Position numbers and translations under genes: made by a program
NCBI GenBank assembly: GCA_946480465.1
Contig: CAMLJY010000048.1
Span: forward strand, 1-49,690
Direction: 5' to 3'
Length of the DNA: 49,690 bases
Origin: an uncultured Burkholderiales bacterium
GTDB lineage: Bacteria; Pseudomonadota; Gammaproteobacteria; Burkholderiales; Burkholderiaceae
Shown: positions 17,166 to 23,077 of the stretch, one piece after another
Position numbering within the stretch: the first letter of the stretch is position 1
How the letters are laid out: each line of letters opens with the position of its first letter
The notes under the pieces: model-generated
What the model saw: the letters and a program-made list of their open reading frames with translations, nothing else
Told to the model about the DNA's origin: nothing
Database searches by the model: none

Positions 17166-17690
17166 TCAGAGCTGCTTGTGGAAGAAGGTGGTGCCGCAGA
17201 AGCGGCCGTCGGGCATCAGCGCGTAGTTCGGCACCGTGCCCACGCGCTGCCAGCCCGCGCGCTGGTACAGCCGCTCGGCGTCGCCGCCGGTCACGGTGTC
17301 CAGCACCAGCACCGTGCGGCGCTCGGCGCGCGCGGCCTCGTCCACCGCGGCCAACAGCCGCTGCGCGATGCCGCGCCGGCGCGCGCGCCGGTGCACCAGC
17401 ATCTTGGCCACGTCGGCCCGATGCGGCTGGTTCTCCGGCAGGCCGGTGATGAGCTGCACGGTGCCGACGATGCCTTCGGCGTCCTCGGCGATCAGCAGCA
17501 CCCGCTCGCCGCGCGCCACGCCTTCGGCCACGCCGCGCCAGAAGTCCTGCGCCCGCTCGCGAGACAGCGGCGCCATGAAGCTCACCGACGCGCCACCCTC
17601 GACGCAATCCATCAGCACGTCGGCCAGGCCCTCGACGCAGGCCGCGGCCTCGTTCGGGCCGACGCGTCGCACGCTCACTTCGTTCGTCAT
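17166..17690 (-). CDS. GNAT family N-acetyltransferase
   Basis: 174 residues. The GNAT core includes GIVGTVQLITGLPENQPH, the acetyl-CoA loop with VHRRARRRGIAQRLLAAV (R-x-x-G-x-G/A) and LDTVTGGDAERLYQRAGW. The C-terminal DGRFCGTTFFHKQL is common in a subgroup often found with XRE-cupin regulators. Substrate unknown; these are usually small amines or antibiotics. GGAGG lies 6 nt before the ATG, and the ATG overlaps the stop of the XRE-cupin gene by one base (TGATG), so regulator and enzyme form an operon. It ends 8 bp from the oppositely oriented hybrid kinase gene. Confidence 0.9.
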   Translation of the reverse strand: MTNEVSVRRVGPNEAAACVEGLADVLMDCVEGGASVSFMAPLSRERAQDFWRGVAEGVARGERVLLIAEDAEGIVGTVQLITGLPENQPHRADVAKMLVHRRARRRGIAQRLLAAVDEAARAERRTVLVLDTVTGGDAERLYQRAGWQRVGTVPNYALMPDGRFCGTTFFHKQL

Positions 17691-18280
17691 CAGTTCCTCC
17701 GTGGGCTCAGGTGGGGCAGCGTCACCAGCGCCACCAGGTAGCGCGCCGGCCGGCGCGCCGGGTTGCGGTAGACGATGGGCTGGTCCAGCTGCATCGCCAG
17801 GCAGTCGCCGGCCTCCAGGCGCCACAGCGTGTCGCCCACGGTCAGCTCCATCGTGCCGTCGATCATCCAGACCTGCTGGTGCACCTCGTTGTCGCGCGGC
17901 GTCCCGTCGTAGGCCACGCGCCGGCCGGCGGGAAACACCACGTCGACCAGCTGGATCGGCGAACGCACCGCCGGTGACACGTTGCGGCGCACGTAGCCCG
18001 AGGCCGGGTCGGTCCACAACGGCTGCTCGGCCACGCGCGCCAGCGGCGAGGGTTCGGCGGCGGGCGCGGCATCGGCCGGCTCGAACAGCGACGCCAGCGT
18101 CACGCCGAGGCCGGCGGCCAGCTTGTCCAGCACGGCGGCCGTGGGGCTGCTCTGGCCGCGCTCGATCAGGGAGATGTTGGAGCGGCTGACGCCGGAGCGC
18201 TCGGCCAGGGCTTCCAGCGTGTAGCCGGACGCGTCGCGCAACTGGCGAACGCGCCGGGCGATGCGGGCGTTGATGTCCAT
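17690..18280 (-). CDS. XRE-family regulator with cupin domain (PuuR-like)
   Basis: 196 residues. Residues about 8-62 form the helix-turn-helix (LEALAERSGVSRSNISLIER, then GQSSPTAAVLDKLAAGLGVTL). A linker leads to a small cupin barrel (about 110-190: VWMIDGTMELTVGDTLWRLE, then AGDCLAMQLDQP). This architecture usually represses an adjacent catabolic or detoxification gene and is relieved by a small ligand bound in the cupin. The coupled GNAT enzyme is the obvious target. Two related palindromic sites lie within 40 bp upstream of its ATG, consistent with autoregulation. Confidence 0.9.
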   Translation of the reverse strand: MDINARIARRVRQLRDASGYTLEALAERSGVSRSNISLIERGQSSPTAAVLDKLAAGLGVTLASLFEPADAAPAAEPSPLARVAEQPLWTDPASGYVRRNVSPAVRSPIQLVDVVFPAGRRVAYDGTPRDNEVHQQVWMIDGTMELTVGDTLWRLEAGDCLAMQLDQPIVYRNPARRPARYLVALVTLPHLSPRRN

Positions 18281-18283
18281 TCG

Positions 18284-18317
18284 TCCAGTTTACTGGAACC
18301 CATCATCCAGCAAACTG
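18284..18317. promoter_or_regulatory. Probable operators of the XRE-cupin regulator
   Basis: TCCAGT-TT-ACTGGA (18284-18297) is a perfect inverted repeat starting 4 bp upstream of the regulator's start codon. A second copy, TCCAG-CAA-ACTGA (about 18306-18318), lies 9 bp further out with one arm imperfect; the cores CAGTTTACTGG and CAGTTTGCTGG are related on opposite strands. Two spaced sites right upstream of an XRE gene suggest negative autoregulation. Confidence 0.55.
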
Positions 18318-18402
18318 ACATGACGCGAGCGCGGATCGACTTCGCAGGCACACGCCGCACCGGCGCGCAGGCGGCCAGCGCGCGGGCAGCCGCGAAAGAC
18401 GC

Positions 18403-18431
18403 TTGACCCGGAAGTGAAGACTCTTTACAGT
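18403..18431 (+). promoter_or_regulatory. Sigma-70-type promoter, cassette 1
   Basis: TTGACC (18403-18408), a 17-bp spacer and TACAGT (18426-18431). The spacer end and -10 element (GTGAAGACTCTTTACAGT, then CCGC) are identical to the promoter at 21599-21627, whereas the rest of the spacer differs. This conservation beyond the promoter hexamers implies a shared operator; GTGAAG-ACT-CTTTAC is an imperfect inverted repeat overlapping the -10. Transcription should start near 18438. Confidence 0.7.
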
Positions 18432-18497
18432 CCGCCTCCTCGCCGCAGCCACCGCGCCGCGGCAAGCGACAACCACAACGATCGGCAAGTCCTCACC

Positions 18498-18602
18498 ATG
18501 AACACCCTGCGCTTTCTCACCGTCCCGGCCCAGTCCGGCGCGGTCGGGTGTTCGCGGAAACACCGAGAGCATTGCCGGCATCCGGGATCCGGGGGCGCCT
18601 GA
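18498..18602 (+). CDS. Leader-peptide frame of cassette 1 (His-rich end)
   Basis: 34 codons from ATG to TGA. The end of the peptide reads KHREHCRHPGSGGA, with three His codons in seven. The matching frame of cassette 2 ends NHPGQGSA, so the two share a His-Pro-Gly-x-Gly-x-Ala ending. The Shine-Dalgarno sequence is weak here. The CAT CCG GGA TCC GGG codons can pair with the 5' arm of the terminator that follows, and the stop codon falls beside or in the loop of a GC hairpin. It is therefore more likely a regulatory leader than a functional protein. A longer frame from GTG at 18414 overlaps the -10 element and is unlikely to be translated. Confidence 0.5.
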   Translation: MNTLRFLTVPAQSGAVGCSRKHREHCRHPGSGGA

Positions 18603-18632
18603 AGCGCGCGCCCCTCACCTCGAACTCTCGTC

Positions 18633-18674
18633 GAGGCCCGGCATCCGCTCAGGATCCGGGCCTCATTGTTTTGT
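18633..18674 (+). terminator. Intrinsic terminator / attenuator, cassette 1
   Basis: Stem GAGGCCCGG-c-ATCC (18633-18646), loop GCTCA, stem GGATCCGGGCCTC (18652-18664), then ATTGTTTTGT. A rival pairing exists: GGATCCGGG at 18585-18593, inside the leader frame, can pair with 18637-18646 and would prevent the terminator. An upstream hairpin (GGGGCGC with GCGCCCC, about 18592-18614) carries the leader stop codon in its loop. Downstream lies the tRNA-like/HNH/slipin group, so read-through would expose those genes. Confidence 0.75.
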
Positions 18675-18692
18675 CCAGACGTGCGCTGAGGC

Positions 18693-18763
18693 GTGGCCGT
18701 AGCTCAATGGAAGAGCCGCGGGTCGTGATCCCGCTGGTGTCGGTTCGATTCCGACCGGTCACC
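18693..18763 (+). tRNA. tRNA-His-like gene (GTG anticodon) with abnormal features
   Basis: A full cloverleaf can be drawn. Acceptor GTGGCCG (18693-18699) pairs with CGGTCAC (18756-18762, one G-T). D stem GCTC/GAGC has a 7-nt loop AATGGAA. Anticodon stem GCGGG/CCCGC is perfect around TCGTGAT (18723-18729), giving anticodon GTG. T arm GTCGG-TTCGATT-CCGAC is perfect, and base 73 is C as in tRNA-His. Abnormal: position 33 is C instead of the near-universal U, the D loop is short, the base before the acceptor is C rather than G, and the next bases are CCT, so CCA is not encoded. It may be a decoy or regulatory tRNA mimic rather than a decoding tRNA. Confidence 0.65.
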
Positions 18764-18783
18764 CCTCAGCGCATCGACGCACC

Positions 18784-18859
18784 GCCTCGTTCATCCAAGC
18801 GGCAAGGACTCGACGCGGTCAGCGCCGAAATGCGGGGTCGACTCCCGTACGGGGCACCA
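18784..18859 (+). tRNA. tRNA-like gene, possible GTC (Asp) anticodon
   Basis: Acceptor GCCTCGT (18784-18790) pairs with ACGGGGC (18849-18855, one G-T), then A and encoded CCA (18857-18859). D arm ATCC/GGAC has one A-C mismatch and a 9-nt loop. Anticodon stem CGACG/CGCCG has an A-C mismatch around loop CGGTCAG (18816-18822); read conventionally this gives GTC, but position 33 is G. T arm GCGGG-GTCGACT-CCCGT is complete with G in place of T54. The helices support a folded tRNA shape, while the anticodon loop does not look fit for normal decoding. It lies 20 bp after the His-like gene. Confidence 0.5.
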
Positions 18860-18923
18860 GACACGAATGCCGGAGCGCTGCCGCGCGCCGCGCCATAACT
18901 CATCACGGACTCGGAGATCGGTC

Positions 18924-19487
18924 ATGCATCAGCATGTCTTGCAGCTCGACATCCAGGGCACGCCGCAGCGCTGGATCTCGCTTGAACAAGCGGCCGTGCA
19001 CCACGCCACGGGCAGCATCGCCTGGACCGAGGGCGATGCCCCGCTGGCCGTGCTGCGCGGCGGCTGGAACGCAGCCACGGGCCGGCAGTCGCTGATCGAG
19101 GTGCAGCCCATCGTCGCGTTGCGCGGCGCGCCGCACATCAACCTGTTCGACGTGACGCCCTCGTGCGCCAAGCTCAAGCTGTTCCGCCGCGACCGCTTCA
19201 CCTGCGCCTACTGCGGCCAGCGCTTCCACGACCGCGACTTGCAGTGCGAGCACGTGGTGCCCGAATCGCGCGGCGGCGGCTGGACCTGGATGAACCTGGT
19301 CAGCGCCTGCGGCCCGTGCAACGGCCGCAAGGCGAACCGAACGCCGGAGGAAGCGCGCATGCCGCTGCTGTACCTGCCCTACGTGCCGAGCCGCTTCGAG
19401 GACTTCCTGCTGGAAGGCCGCAACATCCGCGCGGACGTGCACGAATGGCTGGCAGCGCGCCTGCCGAAGGGATCGCGCCTGAGCTGA
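18924..19487 (+). CDS. HNH endonuclease
   Basis: 187 residues. The C-terminal half is an HNH/treble-clef module: [20 protein letters not shown] (first Cys pair at about 94-97, His of CEHVVPES near 109), then [18 protein letters not shown] (second Cys pair near 129-132 and the Asn-x3-Asn region). The N-terminal 75 residues ([20 protein letters not shown]) are a beta-rich domain shared by a common proteobacterial HNH subgroup, from memory. HNH proteins cut DNA, and some act in phage defence; an RNA target is possible given the setting but is only inference. GGAG lies 7 nt before the ATG. tRNA-like RNAs flank it on both sides. Confidence 0.88.
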   Translation: MHQHVLQLDIQGTPQRWISLEQAAVHHATGSIAWTEGDAPLAVLRGGWNAATGRQSLIEVQPIVALRGAPHINLFDVTPSCAKLKLFRRDRFTCAYCGQRFHDRDLQCEHVVPESRGGGWTWMNLVSACGPCNGRKANRTPEEARMPLLYLPYVPSRFEDFLLEGRNIRADVHEWLAARLPKGSRLS

Positions 19488-19494
19488 AGGGCTC

Positions 19495-19570
19495 GGGCGC
19501 CAACGAATCGGCTGCAGAAGGCGAACGCTCACAGGCCGGGGTTCCCAAGCCCCGCCGGTGTGCGGTGCCC
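19495..19570 (+). ncRNA. Possible structured RNA closed by a 7-bp helix
   Basis: GGGCGCC (19495-19501) can pair with GGTGCCC (19564-19570), enclosing 62 nt, a tRNA-like span. Inside is a strong hairpin, CGGGG-TTCCCAAG-CCCCG (about 19537-19554), which resembles a T arm with an 8-nt loop. A D arm and anticodon arm cannot be drawn convincingly, and no CCA follows. It starts 7 bp after the HNH stop codon. It may be a degraded tRNA, another tRNA mimic or simply GC-rich sequence. Confidence 0.25.
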
Positions 19571-19621
19571 GGAGAAGTCCGTCGGCGCCGCACATGCCGC
19601 GCCGCTGGAGCAGTTGATGCA

Positions 19622-19675
19622 GGTCATCGATGGCCGCAGCGCAAGCTGCCAGGTTCGATTCCTGGATGACCACCA
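19622..19675 (+). ncRNA. 54-nt minimal tRNA-like element
   Basis: GGTCAT (19622-19627) pairs with ATGACC (19666-19671), followed by A and CCA (19673-19675). A perfect T arm is present, CCAGG-TTCGATT-CCTGG (19649-19665). In place of the D and anticodon arms there is an 8-nt strand and one hairpin, CAGC-GCAA-GCTG (19637-19648), capped by a GNRA tetraloop. The result is an acceptor/T-arm minihelix with a small side hairpin, like the tRNA-like domains of tmRNA or Y RNAs. It could also be the 3' end of a tRNA gene left by integration of an element; the matching 5' strand makes that less likely. Confidence 0.45.
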
Positions 19676-19748
19676 CTGGATAGCTCAGTCGGGTAGAGCA
19701 ACGACCTCATCAGTCGTCTGTCGCGGGTTCGACTCCCGCTCCATTCCA
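19674..19748 (+). tRNA. tRNA-Met-like gene (CAT anticodon) with weak acceptor stem
   Basis: D arm GCTC-AGTCGGGTA-GAGC, anticodon arm ACGAC-CTCATCA-GTCGT with anticodon CAT and normal U33, variable CTGTC, and T arm GCGGG-TTCGACT-CCCGC are all perfect. The acceptor is poor: only ACTGGA against TCCATT fits, with one mismatch, and CCA at 19746-19748 would follow a shortened stem. Its 5' end overlaps the CCA of the preceding minimal element, so the two RNAs cannot both be cut out intact from one transcript. Six bases after the CCA is a GGTC-GAAA-GACC hairpin (19754-19765). It may be a functional tRNA, a pseudogene or a mimic. Confidence 0.55.
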
Positions 19749-20013
19749 GAACCGGTCGAAAGACCACCGCCGGACGTGGGACGGCGGCCGATCGCCGCAA
19801 GGCGCGAGGTCATCAACCCATCAGCGGCAGCCGCCCGTGCGACGGGCAAGCGGGGCTTCAACGCCGCGGTCAGCCGAACCTGCCCCCGGGGAGATCTGGG
19901 AGGGGGGTGGGTGACGCGCACCGCGGCAGCGAAGTCCAGGCATCCGTCGTCCACGACTGCTGCTGTAACGGCACCCTCTTTCCAACACACGCTTCAAGAC
20001 AAGGAGAACGACG
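19749..20013 (+). other. Intergenic leader of the slipin gene
   Basis: About 265 bp without a supportable gene. It starts with the GNRA hairpin GGTC-GAAA-GACC (19754-19765) and a second hairpin with arms CCGCCG and CGGCGG nearby. Both lie just 3' of the tRNA-like genes. Purine-rich GGGGAGATCTGGGAGGGGGG occurs near 19890. The region ends in AAGGAG (20001-20006), an ideal ribosome-binding site 7 nt before the slipin ATG. No clear sigma-70 or sigma-54 promoter was found, which fits transcription from further upstream. Confidence 0.4.
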
Positions 20014-21150
20014 ATGATGTTCAAGCGTGTCACCGTGAAGAAGAACGAGCGCGGCCTGCTGCTGCGCAATGGCGACTTCGAACGCGTGCTGTCGCCCGGC
20101 ACGCACCGGCTGTTCGCCGGCTTCGACGCGCTGAAGGTCGACACCTTCGCGCTCGAGCAGCCCGCCTTCAACCACCCGCTGGCCGATTACCTGATGGCGG
20201 CCGAGCCCGCGGTGGTGGACCAGCACTTCGTGCGCGTCGAACTGAACGAGCACCAGGCCGGCCTGCGCACCGAGAACGGCGTGCTGGTCGAGTTGCTGCC
20301 GCCGGCCACGCGGCGCCTCTACTGGAAGGGCCTGGTCGACCTGCGCGTCGAAGTGATCGACCTGCGTGATTCGGCCGAGCTGCCCCCTGCGCTGGCCACG
20401 CGGCTTGTGCAGACGCAGTTGCGCCCGCGTTCGGTCGCGGGCCTGGCCGGCGTGCTGCAAGTGCAAGTGCCGGAACACGGCGCGGGCGTGCTGTCGGTCG
20501 ATGGCAAGGTCGAGCGCCTGCTGCCGCCCGGCTCGCACGCGTTCTGGAAGTTCAACCGCCAGGTGGCGGTGGAGCTGGTGGACCTGCGCCTGCAAGCACT
20601 CGAAGTGAGCGGCCAGGAAATCCTGACCAAGGACAAGGTGGCGCTGCGGCTGAACCTGTCCGCCACCTGGCGCTACACCGACGTGCTGGCCGCCTGCACG
20701 CAGCTGGCCAAGCCGGTGGACCACCTGTACCGAGAGCTTCAGTTCGGCCTGCGCGCCGCGGTGGGCACGCGGTCGCTCGATGAGCTGCTGGAAAACAAGA
20801 CCGTCATCGACGAGGTGGTCACCGCGCAGGTGCGCACCCGGCTCGCGGCCTACGGCCTCGCGCTGGACAGCGTGGGCGTGAAGGACATCGTGCTGCCGGG
20901 CGAGATGAAGACCATCCTGGCCCAGGTGGTCGAAGCCGGCAAGTCGGCCGAGGCCAACGTGATCCGCCGTCGCGAGGAAACCGCGGCCACGCGTTCGCTG
21001 CTGAACACCGCCAAGGTCATGGAGGACAACCCCGTGGCCCTGCGGCTGAAGGAGCTGGAAACGCTGGAGCGCGTGGCCGAGCGCATCGACAAGATCTCGG
21101 TCTTCGGCGGCCTGGACCAGGTGCTGAACGGCCTGGTCAAGCTGCGCTGA
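20014..21150 (+). CDS. Slipin family protein (SPFH/band-7 domain)
   Basis: 378 residues. The N-terminal part is beta-rich with a repeated theme (NERGLLLRNGDFERVLSPGT; NEHQAGLRTENGVLVELLPP; PEHGAGVLSVDGKVERLLPP), each about 110-150 residues apart. The SPFH core follows (VELVDLRLQALEVSGQEILT, then KDKVALRLNLSATWRYTD) and a helical end (EAGKSAEANVIRRREETAAT). It lacks the N-terminal membrane anchor found in many slipins. Slipins form ring-like membrane scaffolds. Slipin genes of this three-repeat type are known neighbours of rtcB and Ro60-like (TROVE) genes in RNA-repair loci. Its 3' end overlaps the convergent XRE gene by 14 bp. Confidence 0.88.
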   Translation: MMFKRVTVKKNERGLLLRNGDFERVLSPGTHRLFAGFDALKVDTFALEQPAFNHPLADYLMAAEPAVVDQHFVRVELNEHQAGLRTENGVLVELLPPATRRLYWKGLVDLRVEVIDLRDSAELPPALATRLVQTQLRPRSVAGLAGVLQVQVPEHGAGVLSVDGKVERLLPPGSHAFWKFNRQVAVELVDLRLQALEVSGQEILTKDKVALRLNLSATWRYTDVLAACTQLAKPVDHLYRELQFGLRAAVGTRSLDELLENKTVIDEVVTAQVRTRLAAYGLALDSVGVKDIVLPGEMKTILAQVVEAGKSAEANVIRRREETAATRSLLNTAKVMEDNPVALRLKELETLERVAERIDKISVFGGLDQVLNGLVKLR

Positions 21151-21577
21151 CCGTGCCCTCGGCTCCGGCACTCGCGGTCTGGCGCAGCAGCTGCTTCAGG
21201 CGCTTGCGGCCGTCGGCGTTGGTGGCGCGCCAGGCCTTCAGCGCCAGCGCCAGGAACTGCTGCTCGGCCGGGCTCGGTTCCTGCGCCGGATGGTCTTCGT
21301 CCAGCCAGCCCAGCGGGGTGGCGCAAGCCACCTCGATCTGGCGCGCCAGCTTGTCGCCGATCGGCCGGCTGCTCTTGATCTGGCTCCACATGCTGGGACT
21401 GATCTGCAGCTGCTGCGCAAAGGCCTGCTCCAGGCCCTTGGGCGGCACGCCGGCGCGCATCTGCGCCTCTGCGAATCGCTGGAACAGGCTGATGGCGTTG
21501 CTGCGGCGGTTGACGGTGAGGTTGTCCGGCACGATCGGAATGAAGGAAGCAAGGCGCGCATCGGCGCGGAGGGGCAT
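21137..21577 (-). CDS. XRE-like helix-turn-helix regulator
   Basis: 146 residues. The centre is a lambda-repressor-like domain (FAEAQMRAGVPPKGLEQAFA, then QQLQISPSMWSQIKSSRPIG with the recognition helix). The C-terminal part is helical (PAEQQFLALALKAWRATNAD, then GRKRLKQLLRQ) and may dimerise. The start at 21577 is a short distance from the divergent cassette 2 promoter (-35 at 21599), so it is well placed to bind the conserved GTGAAGACTCTTTAC site there and the copy at 18414. It overlaps the end of the slipin gene, which it faces tail to tail. Confidence 0.75.
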   Translation of the reverse strand: MPLRADARLASFIPIVPDNLTVNRRSNAISLFQRFAEAQMRAGVPPKGLEQAFAQQLQISPSMWSQIKSSRPIGDKLARQIEVACATPLGWLDEDHPAQEPSPAEQQFLALALKAWRATNADGRKRLKQLLRQTASAGAEGTVSAA

Positions 21578-21598
21578 GAAAAAGATTGTCTCACCCGC

Positions 21599-21627
21599 TT
21601 GACGCCACCGTGAAGACTCTTTACAGT
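21599..21627 (+). promoter_or_regulatory. Sigma-70-type promoter, cassette 2
   Basis: TTGACG (21599-21604), 17-bp spacer, TACAGT (21622-21627). From the G of GTGAAG to CCGC the sequence matches the promoter at 18403-18431 exactly over 22 bases. It is divergent from the XRE gene (start 21577). The imperfect inverted repeat GTGAAG-ACT-CTTTAC overlaps the -10 and is the natural candidate for a repressor site. Confidence 0.7.
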
Positions 21628-21701
21628 CCGCACCTTCGCTGCAGTGACCCATCAGTGGCTCATCGCAGCGCCCGATCAACCTAACCTTCAAGGAGAGCGT
21701 C

Positions 21702-21854
21702 GTGATTGCAGCAGGCCACATCGATCCGCACGCAGCCGCTCTCCGGGGTTGTGGCACAGGCGCCACCTTTGCTGCCGACTCTTCTGTCGACTTCGCGATG
21801 TCGGCACTGAATGGCGGTGAATATCGGAACCATCCGGGCCAGGGAAGCGCCTGA
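21702..21854 (+). CDS. Leader-peptide frame of cassette 2
   Basis: 50 codons from GTG to TGA, with AAGGAG 6 nt upstream, a much better start signal than in cassette 1. The peptide (VIAAGHIDPHAAALRG start, YRNHPGQGSA end) shows no family likeness except its last residues, which match the end of the cassette 1 frame. The CAT CCG GGC C codons (21831-21840) can pair with the 5' arm of the following terminator. The conserved ending may thus reflect RNA pairing rather than protein function. The predicted transcript from promoter to terminator is about 290 nt. Confidence 0.55.
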   Translation: MIAAGHIDPHAAALRGCGTGATFAADSSVDFAMSALNGGEYRNHPGQGSA

Positions 21855-21884
21855 CGGCGCCCCTTCCGTCGACCATCGCGTCGA

Positions 21885-21922
21885 GGCCCGGAATCCGCAA
21901 GGATCCGGGCCTTTTGTTTTTT
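21885..21922 (+). terminator. Strong intrinsic terminator / attenuator, cassette 2
   Basis: Stem GGCCCGG-a-ATCC (21885-21896), GNRA loop GCAA, stem GGATCCGGGCC (21901-21911) and TTTTGTTTTTT. This is one of the best terminators in the window. A competing helix is available: TCCGGGCC (21833-21840) in the leader frame with GGCCCGGA (21885-21892), 8 perfect base pairs. Between them a hairpin, GGAAG/CTTCC extended by CGCC/GGCG, holds the leader stop codon in its loop (TGAC). Confidence 0.85.
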
Positions 21923-22261
21923 CAGTTCCAGGTCTCATGGCGGGTGTGTTTCGGCACAACGGCCAAGCATGCGTTCCCGCAAGCGCAGGGAACGGCCGGG
22001 ATGTGCGCTGCGGGGACGCCCGCACCGTGCAGCGGGGACGCGCTGGGCGGCCGACGATGCCGCGCTCGCGCTGAAGCACAACCGCGATGAGACCCGCCTT
22101 CAGCCCGCCCACCGCGGCGCTGGGCACGACAGTTCAAGAAGCCTTCTCTTCAGCCCAAGCCGGCTGGTGAAGGCGGAAATCGGCCGCAACGATAGGGCGG
22201 CGCCGGAACCCGTCACCGGACACCATCCAACACCACTCAACACCACGCGAGGGCGCACGCC
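21923..22261 (+). other. Intergenic region before the nucleotidyltransferase gene
   Basis: About 340 bp with no convincing gene on either strand; frames crossing it are Arg/Pro-rich and lack start signals. It contains a hairpin with perfect arms GTTCCC (21973-21978) and GGGAAC (21988-21993) and a short direct repeat (AACACCACTC/AACACCACGC) just before the nucleotidyltransferase ATG. No promoter better than the one at 21599 was found, so read-through of the attenuator may supply transcripts of the next gene. Confidence 0.35.
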
Positions 22262-23077
22262 ATGTCAGACGATCGGTTCGCCCATGACGCCCAGGGCGCG
22301 CACCCCATCGATCCGGCCGTCCGCGCGGAAGTGCTGCGCAAGCTGCAGGCGGTGGAAACGGCGCACGGCGTGCGCGTGCTCTACGCCTGCGAATCAGGCA
22401 GCCGCGGCTGGGGTTTCGCCTCACCCGACTCGGACTACGACGCACGCTTCCTGTTCGTCCGCCCCGCGCGCGATTACCTGCGCATCACGCCGCTGCGCGA
22501 CGTGATCGAGGAGGTGCCCGGGCCTGTGTTCGACGTCAACGGCTGGGATCTGCGCAAGGCGCTGGAGCTGCTGGCCAAGGGCAACGCGACACTGATCAAG
22601 TGGCTGAGCTCGCCGGTGGTCTACCGGCAGGACGACGCCTTCATGCAGGGCCTGCGCGAAGCCGCCGCGGCGGTCTACCAGCCGGTGCGCTCGTTCCACA
22701 ACTACTTCTCGATGGCCCGCGGCAACCACCGCGAATACCTGCAGGGCGAGCTCGTGCGCGCCAAGAAGTACCTCTACGTGCTGCGGCCGCTGCTGGCCGC
22801 GCAGTGGGTGCTGCAGCGCGAAGACGCCCCGCCCATGCCCTTCGAGCAGCTGGTGGATGCGATGGTCACCGACCCGGACGTGCGCCGCGACATCGACGAG
22901 CTGCTGGCGCAGAAGCGCCAGGCCGCCGAGCAGGAATGGCTGCCGGCCCGTCCGGGCCTGAATGCCTTCATCGCCGAATCGCTCGCCCGGCTGCAGCAGG
23001 CGCAGCCCGCCATCGGACGGCCCAACCCGGCGCCGCTGGATCGGCTGCTGGCCGATACGGTGCTGAACCCGCGCTGA
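22262..23077 (+). CDS. Nucleotidyltransferase-domain protein (COG3541-type)
   Basis: 271 residues. Residues about 38-65 carry the nucleotidyltransferase-superfamily signature: YACESGSRGWGFASPDSDYD, that is G-S-x-G-x-G then S-x-S-D-x-D, with both Asp metal ligands of the first pair intact. FDVNGWDLRKALELLAKGN and IKWLSSPVVY follow, then a helical C-terminal domain (KKYLYVLRPLLAAQWVLQ). This group (E. coli YcgL-like/COG3541) is uncharacterised enzymatically but recurs beside rtcB-type RNA-repair genes. It could add or remove nucleotides from RNA ends; that is inference. It lies downstream of attenuator cassette 2. Confidence 0.87.
   Translation: MSDDRFAHDAQGAHPIDPAVRAEVLRKLQAVETAHGVRVLYACESGSRGWGFASPDSDYDARFLFVRPARDYLRITPLRDVIEEVPGPVFDVNGWDLRKALELLAKGNATLIKWLSSPVVYRQDDAFMQGLREAAAAVYQPVRSFHNYFSMARGNHREYLQGELVRAKKYLYVLRPLLAAQWVLQREDAPPMPFEQLVDAMVTDPDVRRDIDELLAQKRQAAEQEWLPARPGLNAFIAESLARLQQAQPAIGRPNPAPLDRLLADTVLNPR

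Noticed and set aside
18414..18602. A 62-codon protein starting with GTG at 18414
   Set aside because: Its start lies inside the -35/-10 spacer of the promoter, upstream of the expected transcript start. The internal ATG at 18498 is more plausible.
19622..19748. tmRNA (ssrA)
   Set aside because: The tRNA-like end is suggestive, but there is no tag reading frame or pseudoknot series of the right length, and the element is only 54 nt.
20014..23077. Presence of rtcB, rtcA or a TROVE gene in the slipin locus
   Set aside because: All long frames in the region were examined; none has RtcB, RtcA or Ro60-type motifs.
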